From Breviolum minutum Mf 1.05b.01 (taxonomy: Eukaryota > Sar > Dinophyceae > Suessiales > Symbiodiniaceae): DNA of 64,000 nucleotides. Below the pieces are notes generated by a model. The model was not told the origin of the DNA, did not search any database, and saw nothing but the letters and a program-made list of their open reading frames with translations. The position numbers and the translations under genes were made by a program. The number at the start of each line of letters is the position of its first letter. Position 1 is the stretch's first letter. The stretch covers positions 63,413 through 127,412 of the forward strand of contig DF239139.1 in assembly GCA_000507305.1 (NCBI GenBank). The letters are read 5' to 3'. Shown here in pieces: positions 46,392 to 59,232 of this stretch.

Positions 46392-47177
46392 GCGACTGAA
46401 GCTGCCTCACAGCTGATAATTGAGCCAAAACTTTTGAGGTGACATGGGGCATTGAAGTAGTGCCTCTTCCATTATCCACTTCCATGGCTGAATTGTTTAT
46501 TCCATATATATATATATATGCACGTGCATTGAAATCGTATACTAGGTATTTCCTTCATGCCTTTCCTTAAGGAACAGCACAAATGTATAAACAAACCATT
46601 GGCTCTCACCACCACTCCTAAACTTAATCTCTATCCCTTCGTCCTGGGATGCAGCAATTGGCACCTCAAAGAAATAAGATGTGGACTGGAGCACAATTGT
46701 CAACCAACAAAGCTCCAAATCCAAAAAGTTACTTTGGAAGCCACCGTCCTGCCGAGATTGAGTCAACTTGCAAACAAGAAATCATCAATTTTGGACTTGA
46801 TCAACATGATACCTTTTTCCCTTTTTCAATCAGGTATGGATGGAAAGAGAACGGTCTGATGGGCTGAAACCCCAAACTCCGGGAAAATCTCCATCTTTTT
46901 TGGAACCGCCCGTCCCGGTCCCACTGGAGAGAGAGAGCTTCGTGTAAATCCGGTAGGCAACATGTAGCAAAATACTGAAGCCCAACCTGGGCTTCTTTGT
47001 GCCTACGGGGTTATATACTGGCACGAGCCAAACAGCAGCTGAACGATTCGGATGTTTGAATCTGGCGTCCGGCATGGCAGCTTTAGTTTTCGCATGTTGA
47101 CAGGTTTCTTTTGTGGCCTCACTAGAGACACTAGAAGTTCCTTGCTTCTCAAACACTGTAATCTTCTCTCATCTGTG

Positions 47178-50100
47178 TTCTCTTACCCTTCGTCCTTGTT
47201 GAATTCTGATTCGCTGGTTGAGACTCTAATGGGAGGTCCGTTGGGCCCGTCCTTCAACCATGCCAACTGTTCTTCGCTCACGGCACCATTCAAAGGGACC
47301 CAACGTCGGGCCTGGGAAGAGGCAAGATAGTATTGGGAAAAGTGGCATGCATCACTGTTGAGAATCTATGGAGCAGTTATTTGATGACCACGCTTAACCA
47401 TGGCAGCAAATATCCCTCAGCATTGTTCTTCGGTTACGCTACCTGAGATTCCCTTTCTTTCTTCCCAGCTTAACTCTTGTTTTGCAGCACTCTGTTAACA
47501 CCTTAATTGCTTTAATTGTCAGTTGTCCAAAATTGTCCCAGATTTATCTGGGGGTATTGTTCTTTCTCAAACCCAGTGGCGCTTCCCGACGCAAATGCTC
47601 TGGTGCTTGGAAAATGATCCACTTGAAAAGGTCATCTTTTCAGAGGCCATCCCGGATGGGCTTTGGTTCATGTCTAGCACAGCTGTCCGACTCAATGTTC
47701 ATCAAGAAACTGGATTCAAAGTGCAAACTCAACACTCAAGACTCAAATCATTTCAGGAAAATGTGTCATGCCACATCCTGACAACCAATCATCAATTCAT
47801 AATGACATACGATATTTATGCCCGCACATATGATAATGACTCACAAATGACATTTGACCAATTGCCAATTCGAAATTGTTTCCATTTCAACGAAACAGGA
47901 TGACATCACAGGGCTTAAGGCTTGGACCACTCCAGGTGGAATTCCTCGAGCAAAATCCTCGACTTTTTTACGGAGAAATCTTGCACATGGATGAACAGAA
48001 AAGGTTCAGAACGTCACTTAAAAAAATATGTCAATCCTATTCACAACATCTTTTGTTCATATTCATTCAGGATATATATATATATATATGTAATATATAT
48101 GTATATTATGATCTATATATAGATAATGAGATAAATCATGCTTTATGTATTGATTTCAGTACTGTGACAGAGTTAATAGACTTACGGATCTCACACCGGA
48201 TCCCCAGCCTCCTGGGTGATGTCGTTGGGATTATTCTCCTGACATGTGGCATGACATCAGGCTGACAAAATCAGGAAACCATGTTTCTGAGTAAAGATGA
48301 GCAAATTACATCAAATTGCTGCATATAAATGAAACTCCAACCTGAAAACATCTGAGACGGGGAAACGCCTTGTCCCATTACTATCGTTCGACCATGGTAT
48401 GTAGCTACTTTTTAGAGGACATGCATGGACAATGCTGACTCTTGCTGAAACGGGGAGCCGCCAAGAGATTCGTTGCAATGCAGGAGCAGTGTCAGGACTG
48501 CAGACAGCATATACACGCAAATATCATCAGCTTTATCTGAATATAGTTTCAGTTTTTCCACTTTTTCCCATCATTGCTTCCAGCTTTCTTAACCAACAAC
48601 GACTTGGGAAAAGGCTCGAACAAACCCAAACTGGGCTCTACCAAGAGAAGCGATCTGAAATACATACACTATGTAGCTAGATTATGTGTATGATTGTGTA
48701 TGTGTAATCTCCGGAACTGCAAAAACCAATTACACCGTTTGCATCTTTCATATTCTATTCTTCGGATACTTGATGACTAAAGGTCAACATTTCTGTGATA
48801 TCAACGGCCTCACCTTTCAACACACAGGTAGCATGTGGCACCTGGCACCACTCAACTGCTTGAGGTTCCAAGGGCACTTCATCCATGCCTGGTCGCCCAC
48901 CGCCATGGCTCATGATACCTCAGAGATGTGTTCTCTAGGCGGTGATGCGGCTCAAAAGTCAGGGTCCTGTACCAAGTTACTAAAATTTGGGACATAAATT
49001 TAGTGTTTACTACATCCAAATTATGAGGTCTAATAATTTTGAGCCAGAGTCAGATGTTTTCTGATGTCTTGAAATCAAACTCTTTTCAAGCTGCAATTTG
49101 CCAGCAATCATCAGCAATCCATGTTCACCGTTTGCCTCTGAACAAAACCATTGAGCTGCTGACTAATTTCATATGGATCGAGCCTTGGGAAAACAATTCT
49201 GAAACAAGTCTACATCTAATAGCAAACCTCTAAAGTGATTGAAATATGTCGGATATCCTCCTGAACCCCAAGACATCCCAAAGCATCCCGACACGCAAAT
49301 TCTCCAACCATCTGCTGGACAAAAACCTTGGAGTTTAAAGCTGAATTTAGAGCCTCAAAGCTAAGTCCGACATTTAGAAAAAAAGTGATGTTCAAAGTAT
49401 CAAATTTTAACAACTGTCACCTTACATGGAGTTTCTGCAAGTTTCTGAACCAAAGTTGTGGCCCACGACTATAGTATGAACTTGTCCTGCTGGGCGCCTC
49501 TCCAAAAGGTGTCCATCCAATGTGGATGGTAGGTGTTTCAGACGTGACATCTGTCAGAGTTGCAGATCTACAAAAATGCGCTAGTTAACATGAAACATTT
49601 ATTATAGATACGCATGCCTGCAAGTCCAAAGGTTCAGTAAAAGGAGGTCGGTTCAAAAAAAAACACCAGTCTGACCTGGCCCCTTTTTTCTCCGACTAAA
49701 ACTCGGCCATTTTCCAAGAAGTTTTAGGGATTACATGCGAAAAAAAAACACATCAATCCTGGAAAACTGAAGCCTGAAGATTTTGGATGGTCGTTAACCA
49801 AAAGGATCATTTGAAAGGCTCACGGTAGATTCACTGTAGATTTGCGGTACCAATTCTTCTTTCAAACAGCACTGCATGTTCAGTTTGAATCATTGAAAGG
49901 TGTCGAGATGACCAAAACATTATTTAACGGTAAAGTATATGGTCATTTTACTTCCCACTTACAAAACAAATACAATTTGTACGAGGCCTTTGATATTAGA
50001 GGATCAGATACATACACTAAATCTCTGTTCTTTGTCCTCTCCTCCCACCTCGGCATTGAGTCCAGACGGTGCAGATGTCCTGGCTTTGAATCATCACAAA

Positions 50101-51864
50101 CAAATATATGACAAAGACGTGCCAAAAACGTGATCTTGGGGCATGAAACCGTGGTTACTTTTGGGTATTGTCTTTTTTGAACACTATGATTGGGCGGTTC
50201 ACAAAATCAATACAATGACTTTTACTCTGTTGACCGTGTATGAATTCATCAATTCACCAGGTGCATGACATGATCCATGACATCACATGTGCTGATTGGT
50301 AACCTTGCAAAAGCCGTTGAAGATATCTACATGTTGATGGAAGAAACTCATAACGTTGATGGACAGACTCCTGCACCACTCGTAATGTTAAGAACAATTA
50401 CTGCCATATAATCAACTATAACCAACTATAATCAGCAACTGTCATCTGTATCAACTGGTGCGGGATTTAGTCTATTGACAATCAGTCATTCAGCCTTTCA
50501 ACTAAATTGTACCATATTGCCATGTACCACTTTAAACAATTTAGCTACCCAAGTTGCCGAGTCTCAGGGAACTGGTAAGGCCTATGTTTTCGTCTAACTG
50601 CTGTCCTGAATGGTACTTCAAGACCAGGAAGAAAGATCCCAGTTTCCATCTCCTATGACAAGGACAGGTGATAAGATATACCCTCCAGGGAACTAACACA
50701 TTCCCCAAAAATGGCATTTTGAAGATGATGTTCCTTTTCCCCAGGTGGGATATGTTAATTCCCTGGAGGGTATAAGTACTCTAGTCATTGCTGCAAATCT
50801 GGGTTATGTAAGTTATGTACACGTTTCGCATTGGACGAGGCCATTCGCCTTGCGGGCAAAGTTGTAGAGCTCATGATTTCCTGATTTCCGGCCAAGGTTT
50901 TTGCCCCTTAACAGAGGTATCAAAACATGAAGCGATTTATATACGTACCTTGGCTTTTAAACAATTGAAAGTAGGAAAACTAAAAAAAACATGTATACAT
51001 TGTATATTCAGTATACTCTATTGCAACTAATTCATCAACAACTTACTGTACATTCTAATCTTGCTAAAACCGTGCCGAAACCTATGCTGTTCTCGTCCAA
51101 AATTCCATTCCAGAATTCCAGGGATTTTTTGGAAATAACAGGATTCTCTGTGGCACTCTTTGCCGCACCCTTGACCCATACAAATCGGGAACACCCACTC
51201 CAATCCTAGCATCCTCACCCCTGTCAAGACTCCAATGAGATGCAAAACAGGTGGACCCTGATCGACTGGACTCAACAATTCCTGGACGGAGAAAATGCTG
51301 CCATAGCCGGTTGCAAAGATTAATGATTGAATATGATTGATATGTTTGAAAATCATCTGATTTTCTACTTGAATATACTTGAATAAGTTTAAGAACTGTT
51401 TGTGGGAGATTCACCTAAAGTATAATATAACATATATATATATATAATATATATGACTCCCCTGGGTACCTGAGTCCTGGGATCTGACATTGGTGACAAA
51501 ATCACAACTTCCTGCCTGCAAAGCTCTTCGTCCCTGTCCTCAGAAAATATATATGCTCCAAGTCTATGCCATACCAAAAATGTATGTGCGTCGCATACAA
51601 CAAACGTTCCATGCACGATAGATATACAGTACATGAGACTGAGACATATTGCATGTATGTGCGTACAAAACACAAACATTGCTGAGGATTCATATACACT
51701 TAATGATAAATACATGTACAGCGCATCATGTTTGTTGTAACTCATACGAAACATTAAGAAACATGTACCGAAACCATGTGCTCAACATTCCTGTGCTCCA
51801 AGTCGCCCGGAACACCTCGATTACATCCATCCACAAAGTCTCCAAGCTGTGCAATGAAATCCAC
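47178..51864 (-). CDS. ADP-ribose/CDP-alcohol diphosphatase-type metallophosphoesterase, central and distal exons
   Basis: Exons carry the calcineurin-fold motifs in order. 51864-51816: VDFIAQLGDFVDGCNR (metal-binding GD..DG.N). About 51310-51228: QELLSPVDQGPPVLHLIG. 50880 to about 50830: NHELYNFARKANG; the two join in frame as HLIG-NHELYNF, the GNHE metal site, using a GA donor and AG acceptor. About 48240-48195: NNPNDITQEAGDP. About 47325-47178: ARRWVPLNGAVSEEQLAWLK, ending at a GTAAGA donor. Exons for the LDAYD-like region and the C-terminal GHxH site were not found. The expected substrate class is ADP-ribose or CDP-alcohols with Mn(II) (family knowledge). The N-terminal motifs occur 10.7 kb away at 62.6-63.2 kb. 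A fragment of the duplicated cytochrome b5 gene lies directly 3'. Confidence 0.65.
47523..47903 (+). CDS. Plus-strand ORF, uncertain
   Basis: 126 codons open on the plus strand within an intron of the metallophosphoesterase. It contains QTQWRFPTQMLWCLENDPLE and SEAIPDGLWFMSSTAVRLNV. The composition looks protein-like and a further plus frame follows at 47876-48265. No family, splice support or start context. It may be an antisense gene fragment or chance. Confidence 0.22.
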   Translation: MSKIVPDLSGGIVLSQTQWRFPTQMLWCLENDPLEKVIFSEAIPDGLWFMSSTAVRLNVHQETGFKVQTQHSRLKSFQENVSCHILTTNHQFIMTYDIYARTYDNDSQMTFDQLPIRNCFHFNETG

Positions 51865-52498
51865 CTGGTGCGAATTCTGCGAATTGCCGTAGATCAACGA
51901 GACCAAATGTGGGACGATCAAAAAATATATATATAATATATTATCTTAAGTACCAATTATTGAAGGAATTTCAGAGGTGTTCACCTTGTCAAAAAACACA
52001 AGGTTTTCCAGGGTACCAGCTACAATTCGGAATGGGTCATCCCATCCGAGAAGGAATCAGCTTAATGCCAATAACTTTCGCCTACTGTTTGGTTCATGTC
52101 CATCTCAAGCACAAACAGTATGATGATTTGACCATAGCCATAGCCCATATAGGTAGATATGTCTTTATATATATATATGACAGTATATACATTTCTAGAT
52201 TTATACAGTAATTAGATATATAATATTCACATATTTTTGTAGAGTTTGAGTATATCTCTATGAACGCTGTCAAAATCTCTCACAACTGCCTAGAATGAAC
52301 ATGAGAAGTTGTTGATTTTCTTGGAGGGCCCTATTGTGTGTCGTTTTTGGGGGACCCTATTGTTTTGCAGTGTTTTGTCATCTTGAGCCATTTTCGACCC
52401 TCCTAAATTGGTCTTCCCTGAAATTGACGGTGGCTAATATAGTTTGTCGCTATGGGCAAATTCTCTGGTGTGGCTGGAAGTAGATTCAATTTCCACCA

Positions 52499-52897
52499 TT
52501 GGTCAGGACTTTTCCCACCACAATGGCAGCTGTTTTTTTCCTCCCAAAGGGTCCGGTCATCGTTCTGCCCGGCAGCCCTGTACATCTCCGAGCAAGCGAA
52601 GATTTGATCTCTCCTTCCTCACCTCTGGCGGAAAGAGATGAAGAAATCAGGGTCCTTGGTTTATCACGATGCCTCTATACAAAGACCAAGGGGTTGGCAC
52701 TCCCTGGGCTGACCAAGCAAACATCTACAGTAATGGTTACAAGAACAAACAAAGAAATGGTACAACGCCTGTACCGCAATCATGTCCATCTTGCAAATGA
52801 TGGTTTTGCCAAAAAGGGCAGTCTTCCTTCACTGGCCGGACTTCGAATTGTGTACATGCCCAATGGCAGAGTTCAGTCTCGAAAGAAGAAGAGTTAG
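52499..52897 (+). CDS. Plus-strand ORF of about 130 codons, uncertain
   Basis: Open plus frame: PKGPVIVLPGSPVHLRASED, TKTKGLALPGLTKQTSTVMV, NKEMVQRLYRNHVHLANDG, ending in a basic SRKKKS tail. No known domain recognised. It lies between minus-strand exons. It could be a fragment of a mobile-element protein or an exon of an antisense gene. Confidence 0.28.
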   Translation: MVRTFPTTMAAVFFLPKGPVIVLPGSPVHLRASEDLISPSSPLAERDEEIRVLGLSRCLYTKTKGLALPGLTKQTSTVMVTRTNKEMVQRLYRNHVHLANDGFAKKGSLPSLAGLRIVYMPNGRVQSRKKKS

Positions 52898-52984
52898 CAT
52901 TACATTGCTGGTCGTCCATGAATAGTAGAATCATGTAGAATCCAACATGGAAGCTGAAAATCAAAAGTGTTTGGTTCTGTTTTC

Positions 52985-55900
52985 TTTGCTATTTTCTGAG
53001 GTTCCAAGTTAAAGGGATGCCCAGTTCAGCCATGTGGTCTGCATCGTCAACAAAAACCAAAGCCTGGATTGAGGCCAGCTCCGGTCTGACGAACGGTCCG
53101 GTGATCTCAGCACACATTGGTCGGGTTGTTGGGGGTTGAATATGCCAAAACGCTAGGATTTGTATGCAAAATCATGACTTGCAATTACTTTGTACTTTCA
53201 TGTTGTTCATCATACGTCATGAGACATGATATCGAAGAATCTTTACAATTGCATGTGTTGCGGAAATCGATCACTGCCTGTCACATTTTTCTCAAATTGA
53301 ACATGATGCCAAATGGGTACAAAGAGTCGCCTATCATTTAAATCATGGCACATCCGTGAAAGTGGTTGTAGAGTTTGGCAAGTCTTTAAAAGGCTATACT
53401 ATAAATCAACTGAAAATGAGGAATCAGAAGAAATGCAATTGAATACAATTGAAACATCTTGAAAGTTCTCCAAACGCAGGAGTTGCACTCAACCATCAAC
53501 CGTCCATCCTCGACCTCACCTCAATCCCTGTGCGTTTTGTGGATCCCTTGGAGTTTGACAGGCAGAATGAGCTCACAAGAAACAAAGACACGTTTCATGT
53601 GGATGTACATAAAATACAGGTTTTGAGCTTGACTTGAAACATATATGTTGTCATTGTCTATGTGTTTTTCTGCATAAAATGGACAAATCAGAGACTATGG
53701 ACATCATTCACAGCACTGACACTATCTCCGCACCAGAAATTGGATGCAAGTAAATCCATCAGCTATACAACGGTAGGACCAAGTGCTCAAACTGTCCAAG
53801 CCAACTCCAGGCAGCCGCTAGTAGGCACCGGCAAAAATGTAAAACAGCCAGTCACTGACCACTCTTTTATGACTATTCACCGATCATTGCACTCTTGCGT
53901 ATCGGGCACAAAATCATGGACCATCAAATTGTTTTTTGAAGAATGATTGAGGTCGGGTCGAAATCTTGGCCAAAAAGCCTGCACATATGCTTATGTCTTA
54001 CCAGATTGCATTCTATATTTCAAGGTAAACTACACTTCACCAACCTAAATTTGGCCCTTTGCGATGAGGTCAGGTGAGGTATTGAAATTGTTTGCCCCAA
54101 AATCATATCGAATTCATTTTTCATAAATTTCCCAAGCAATTGGAACTATTCACTCGCTGTTCCTTCATAATTCCCGGATGCCTCAGCGAATTATGCACAT
54201 CTCTGACCTCTTCCATGTGGATGAGGTGAACCAGTTGCTGGTAGCGGGTGTGCTTGTTTTACGCCAATTTGCCCCCTTTTTTTCAGGAAAAGTGCACTGG
54301 GAAAACTCAACGGTTTTTTGGGGAGTTTTGCATATAGCATTGAGTTGGGGTTGGTAGGCAGCGGCAAATTGACAAGCAACAAAACATGCAAACTTTGAGG
54401 GGCACAGAAATCCGATTCTGGTTGGCATCCATCCATCGTCTATCAGCTGTTGGTCTATGAATATGGATGAATATGGCCTGTTTGACTTTTCTTCTCGCAC
54501 ATGTTTCAACATCTTCGCCAACCTTCAACGCAACTACTCCAGAATGCTGCAATGCTTCCTTGCTCTCAGATCCTTTTTTTGAAATGGATAGTCAAACAAG
54601 TATCAATTTGAATGATGCCTTGCACATGAATTGGAACCGCCCGATGCTGAGTTAAATTGGAAACACCTTCGGATCATTTTTGAGAGGGATAGGGGATGTG
54701 TGATGAACTGCTTGGATGCTAATTTGCAACTGCAAACTATCATTGATATTTTGAAATGACGTTTCGATTCTGGCTGCTTCAAACGCGTCAAGTAATGGTG
54801 CCAAAAGGACCCAAAAGCTTAAGCTTATGATATCAGTTCAGGATATAGATAACATGTTGGAGAGGTCAAACAATTTTGTTGCATACCCAAAGCGATACCG
54901 CAATGACATGTATTCACCATGTTCAACACAGCCTTCAAATGATTCAAATGATGACAGAACTTCCATGACATTTGGAATTTGCCACTTGGATCATGGGTTT
55001 AGAGGGAAATAATGCAGCAGCCATCAGACTCTTGGAAATTCAGCATGAGTAGGAGGAAGATTTGTGTAAACAAACATTCTTCCAGGTCATCCTTTCATCA
55101 TCTGATTGAAGTGATTGTTGAAGATCATCCATGGTTTGCTTTCCAGAAGTTGCAGCACACTGGTGGCTTCGTGGTTTGCCTGTACCAACAAAGACAGGGA
55201 GGGTGACGATCAAGCACCACATCACCACATCTGTCAGGTTTCCATCTTTGTGGCTTGATCTTGATGATCCTGAGAGGTGCAAATCCCTAGCCATTCACAT
55301 CTTCACCCTGATGTAGATCAATGAACTAGCAATGCACAATCAAGAGGCAAGCTCGAAAATCACCAGATATTCTGATATTTCATTAGATATTCCCATGCAA
55401 AAACTACCTTTTTTTTTGCTGTATTACCGCACAGGATCCGTCAGCTAAGCTCAGCCCCTCGAGTCCCATGAACTTTGGTTTCAGAAAACCCTTCAAAAAT
55501 ATGTCAGGTTTCCAGCAAAAGAGTTCAAAGCTGAAAAATGTTGAAACCCTCTGTTTGGTCAAAAAGACTTACTTCGTGCTTACCTTGGATTGAAATCATT
55601 GAAAACTCCAGCCCCGATTGCCTGTCCTCTACCTGAACCTGTGCCAGCGTCACCAGCTGACCCTCATACAGTGAAGATATCACGCCACCTTAGATGCCAC
55701 TAAATGATTGCAATGCCTAAGTGGAAATCTTTTTACAACCGAAATAGGCCTCACATGGAATTCGTTGTTTTTGTAGGTTTTTTCCACATTCCGAAGACAT
55801 CGAAGACAGATGATTAGAAAGCATCTCAAAGGTCATGTGAGCAGCGGATCACCAAGCTACTCAGTTGTCCATTGTTCAAGAAAAGCTGCACCACCAAACC

Positions 55901-58065
55901 CTGGTGAGCGAAGTGCGGCAAATGTACCTCCACTTGTTGCGAAAAGGGCTGATCATGGCCCTGTTGCCTATACTGGTCCAACAAGTTTTAACAGCCCGGC
56001 ACCTGAAGATAGCGTCCAAAGCATTGCACTGGAAATGGTTTGAAAGCCTCAGAGTTGTTGGTGAAGCTTGGTACTCTACACTATGCTACGCAGCATATAA
56101 TCAAGTAATACTATTCCACTTCTAGTTGAGATTTCTTGGATGATGTGAAGCACAAATCTTAAGCATCAACTGACCATTGGTTCATCATGGTTCATCACTC
56201 TGCAATCAGCAACGGGTCTTTTCGTGATTTCCTTTTGGTGCTTTCCTTCCTCCAATCCACAACGAAATCCATGACAATCCATCCTCAAATAGTGATTTTG
56301 TGCCAAGAGACATCCACACCAATGGGTAGTACAAACGCTTGCTGTTGTGTGACAGACAATAGACGCTCCATCTCTAAGCCACCAAAGTTGCTCCTGAAAA
56401 GTCGTGGCTGCTGCTATCCGGAGACATCAACAAAAAATATGGGCGGCTTTGCTATATAACCATAACTTAGATCGTACTTTTGTATTGTCCATGTAAAATA
56501 TATTAGAATACAGAATGCAGTAGAACAGCATAGTAGAGTACATCAGGTGGAGGATCACGCTATTGAGAGAAGTACTTGATGCCATATCATTTGTGAAGGG
56601 AACTGTCGCTAGATCAACTCTAATGACCAAAAGCAAGATCTGTGGTACCACATCTGGGCATACCTCATGTGCCAAGCATCAGTTGCTGTCCCCAAAAACG
56701 ACGTGGGACAAAGAGCTCTCGGGCAGGGTCACCACCATCGAACTGGTAGATGCATTTGGACAACCTCTTTGCAGGCACTATTTTGACGTCAGACTTGATT
56801 TTATTGATAGTTATAATTAGTTTATTGAGGTTCAATAATTTACAAAAAAAATGTAGTCTAGGGAACATTCCCAAGTATTCCCAAGATACAGTCAAGCTCT
56901 TTCAACTATAGTTTTTGTACCGGCATTGGAATGATTTTTGTCTGCCCGATTCCCACCCCAGAACTCTGACCAAATACAACGAGTGGCTGTGCAACTGAAT
57001 CCTTAGCGATCAAGATGAAGATCCACGGGAAATGCTGCGACGCTGCATTGCTTGATTTTCGAAAATGATGTGAAGCTACATGTTCAGGTCACCTCAAGCC
57101 TAAACATCTATACATGTTTTTCATCGTGCTTATCAATCATCAACATCGTCCTGACCATGTGTTGCAGAATTTTCTGCATGGTGCATCCTTTTTCTGCCAG
57201 GCCAAATGATCAAAGCCCCAGTTTTGCTTTCTAAAGGGAAATATGTTTTTCCTACCAACAAAAAACATCAAAAAGACAAGAAACTACCCCGGGTCCATCC
57301 AATTTCCTTTAGAAAACTCCAGATCTTTGAGTCGTTTTTCCCATGGGAATTCCCAAAGAAATGGTCTCCAAGAAACAAAAGTGCGAAGTCGTTGTCCTTC
57401 GAGGCCTTCACCAGCCCACCATTTCACACTCGCTGCCTTATGCCAGTCACAAGGATGAAACCAAATTGCAGCACGGAAGGTGTTGTATATTATTATGGCT
57501 CATTACAACATTCATAGGGATTGATACAATGAAATGTAATGATCAAATGAGCAGAAAAATATAGAAGAAAAACCATGAAAAACCTGATTCATCTTTGCAT
57601 TTCACTGGACTCTTCAAGGTAATCTGAGGCCCAAACCAATGCCTCTGCACATCGGGCACCACTGACTGAGAGTGGATGACGGTTGGGTGCTGGCTGTTGT
57701 CGAAATTCGTCCTCCGTAAAACCTTGGGAAATTCCAGAAAGCCTGACGAAGTTGAATGGAAGTATGGTAATGACACAATTGTCGGATGTACAGATGGAAT
57801 AGTTACCATGCCTTGACAAATTAAGGTAGAGAAAAAACATATTGGGATAGGATTTGTCTGAACATCACACAAACAGGCCACAAAGATGGACACTCTTTGA
57901 CTTGACATACCTCTCACTTCAAACAATAAATAATCAGTAGGCAAGGATGGCCACCTTGAACAAACTGTTCTAAAAAACGCTTCCAATGTTGCTATGCAAC
58001 TGAAGAAGAAGATTCCTTGACCTGCCAGGTGCGGCTCCGGTGGCTGGATTACAAATGTTGGTGGC
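52985..58065 (-). CDS. Unrecognised exon cluster
   Basis: Minus-strand blocks that look coding: about 58062-57970 (ATNICNPATGAAPGRSRNLL, LQLHSNIGSVF); about 57720-57594 (EDEFRQQPAPNRHPLSV, CAEALVWASDYLEESSEMQR, then stop); about 56770-56690; about 56395-56290 (FGGLEMERLLSVTQQQAF, LPIGVDVSWHKITI); about 55178-55085; about 54835-54715 (SFWVLLAPLLDAFEAARIET); about 54262-54135 (RYQQLVHLIHMEEVRDVHNS); about 53110-52985 (ITGPFVRPELASIQALVFVD, DDADHMAELGIPL). I cannot assign a family or say how many genes are present. Plus-strand frames are also open at 55865-56125 and 56563-56820, so strand is unsure in places. Confidence 0.3.
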
Positions 58066-58319
58066 AATCAGAGACACATGAAAAATCCAACGGTGAAACA
58101 AACCCACACAAAGTCAATAGGATGCTAGAAAACACCCAGAATCAATAGAAATAGCTAGGATAGATCTAATACACATTACACTTTTTGAAGTTTTACACCC
58201 AGTGAACCCAATCCCCCCCCCACCTCCAATTGTACCAACCCACCAACTCAAAACAATCAACAAGCCACCCAAACTCTCAAAATGGATCATAGGTAGAAAA
58301 TACAAAAAGTGTATAAGCC

Positions 58320-59230
58320 AAAATATGCAGAGTGATAGGTGCTATATTATGCAGTAAAGTAGTACAAGTATATCAGCTATTTGAAATCAGAAGCGCCATT
58401 TAGACCATCCTCCTCAGCTCTAATTGTTATTTCTAATTCTGTAATTTCTCCCCACCTTTGCATATCTTCTCTCACTTTCATTGTATTTATTTTGGAGCAA
58501 AATGGAAATCTAGTATAAAAATATCTTTCATAATCAATACATCCACATGATGTATTTTCTAAGATGTTCTACGTAGGTAAATAAATGAACATAACAAATG
58601 TCATTCAAAAAGTATGGCTTTAATCATAATATAGGTATTGTGAATCATCTGAAATATCTTCAGACTTTTACATTCATTTATTTAGTTTTTGTTTAAACAA
58701 AGTTACACAATTCAATATACATATCTCAAATTCCAATGTTTATCTGCTACGGAAATCCCACCTTGCCTTCTGGAGCAGTCCTTAATTGCGAGTGGAAAGC
58801 AACTAAGCAATGAAGAAAATAATTAAACACATCCAAAGATTGATGGAATCTCATGGAGTAGGATAACTTAGGTTAAGAAACAACACTGTAACACCTGTAA
58901 CACCTGTATGTATGAATACACCTAATACATCCTAATGCAATTATCGTAGACAGTTCTCAAACAATTGAGACCCTTTGTTGGAATTTCGAGAGCCATTTGC
59001 AGCAAATCATTGCGTTAAATTTCAGCATTGCATTGATGCATGGCAAGTGGCACAGCAATTGGGCCACGCTCCATCTGCAATTCAACCAGCAACAGCAAAT
59101 AGATGTCCTGCGAGGGAAGAACTCTAAGAAACCATATTCAAGATTCCAACTGAAAAAAACAACTGGCCCGGCAGCTTCTGGTCTTTCATCATACTCGACT
59201 AAACTATTTCTACCTTAGATGGGTAACAGA
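58320..59230. other. AT-rich stretch without a supported gene
   Basis: Strongly AT-rich sequence between the 53-58 kb exon cluster and the 3' end of the DUF1796 gene. Only a short plus ORF near 58997-59218 is present, with no motif. Likely intergenic. Confidence 0.45.
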
Positions 59231-59232
59231 AC

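Larger units (their letters stand above)
41484..47010. repeat. Segmental duplication, copy 2 (interrupted by two genes)
   Basis: Same blocks as 31296-32950 in the same order and orientation, but split by two extra segments: about 41618-44044, holding the intronless 770-codon gene, and about 44946-46539, holding the GST gene. The exon reading LGFSILLHVAYRIY is present here too (about 46990-46880), detached from the rest of the cytochrome b5 fusion. This copy is therefore presumably a non-functional fragment of that gene. Confidence 0.82.

Noticed and set aside
51389..51754. Minus ORF of about 120 codons over a TA-rich region
   Set aside because: Composition-driven, contains (TA)n-derived Ile/Tyr runs, and sits in the intron between the QLGD and PPVLHLIG exons of the metallophosphoesterase.
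55865..56125. Plus-strand ORF with EVRQMYLHLLRKGLIMALLP
   Set aside because: It looks protein-like, but an equally long minus frame is open in the same place and neither has a family match or splice support.
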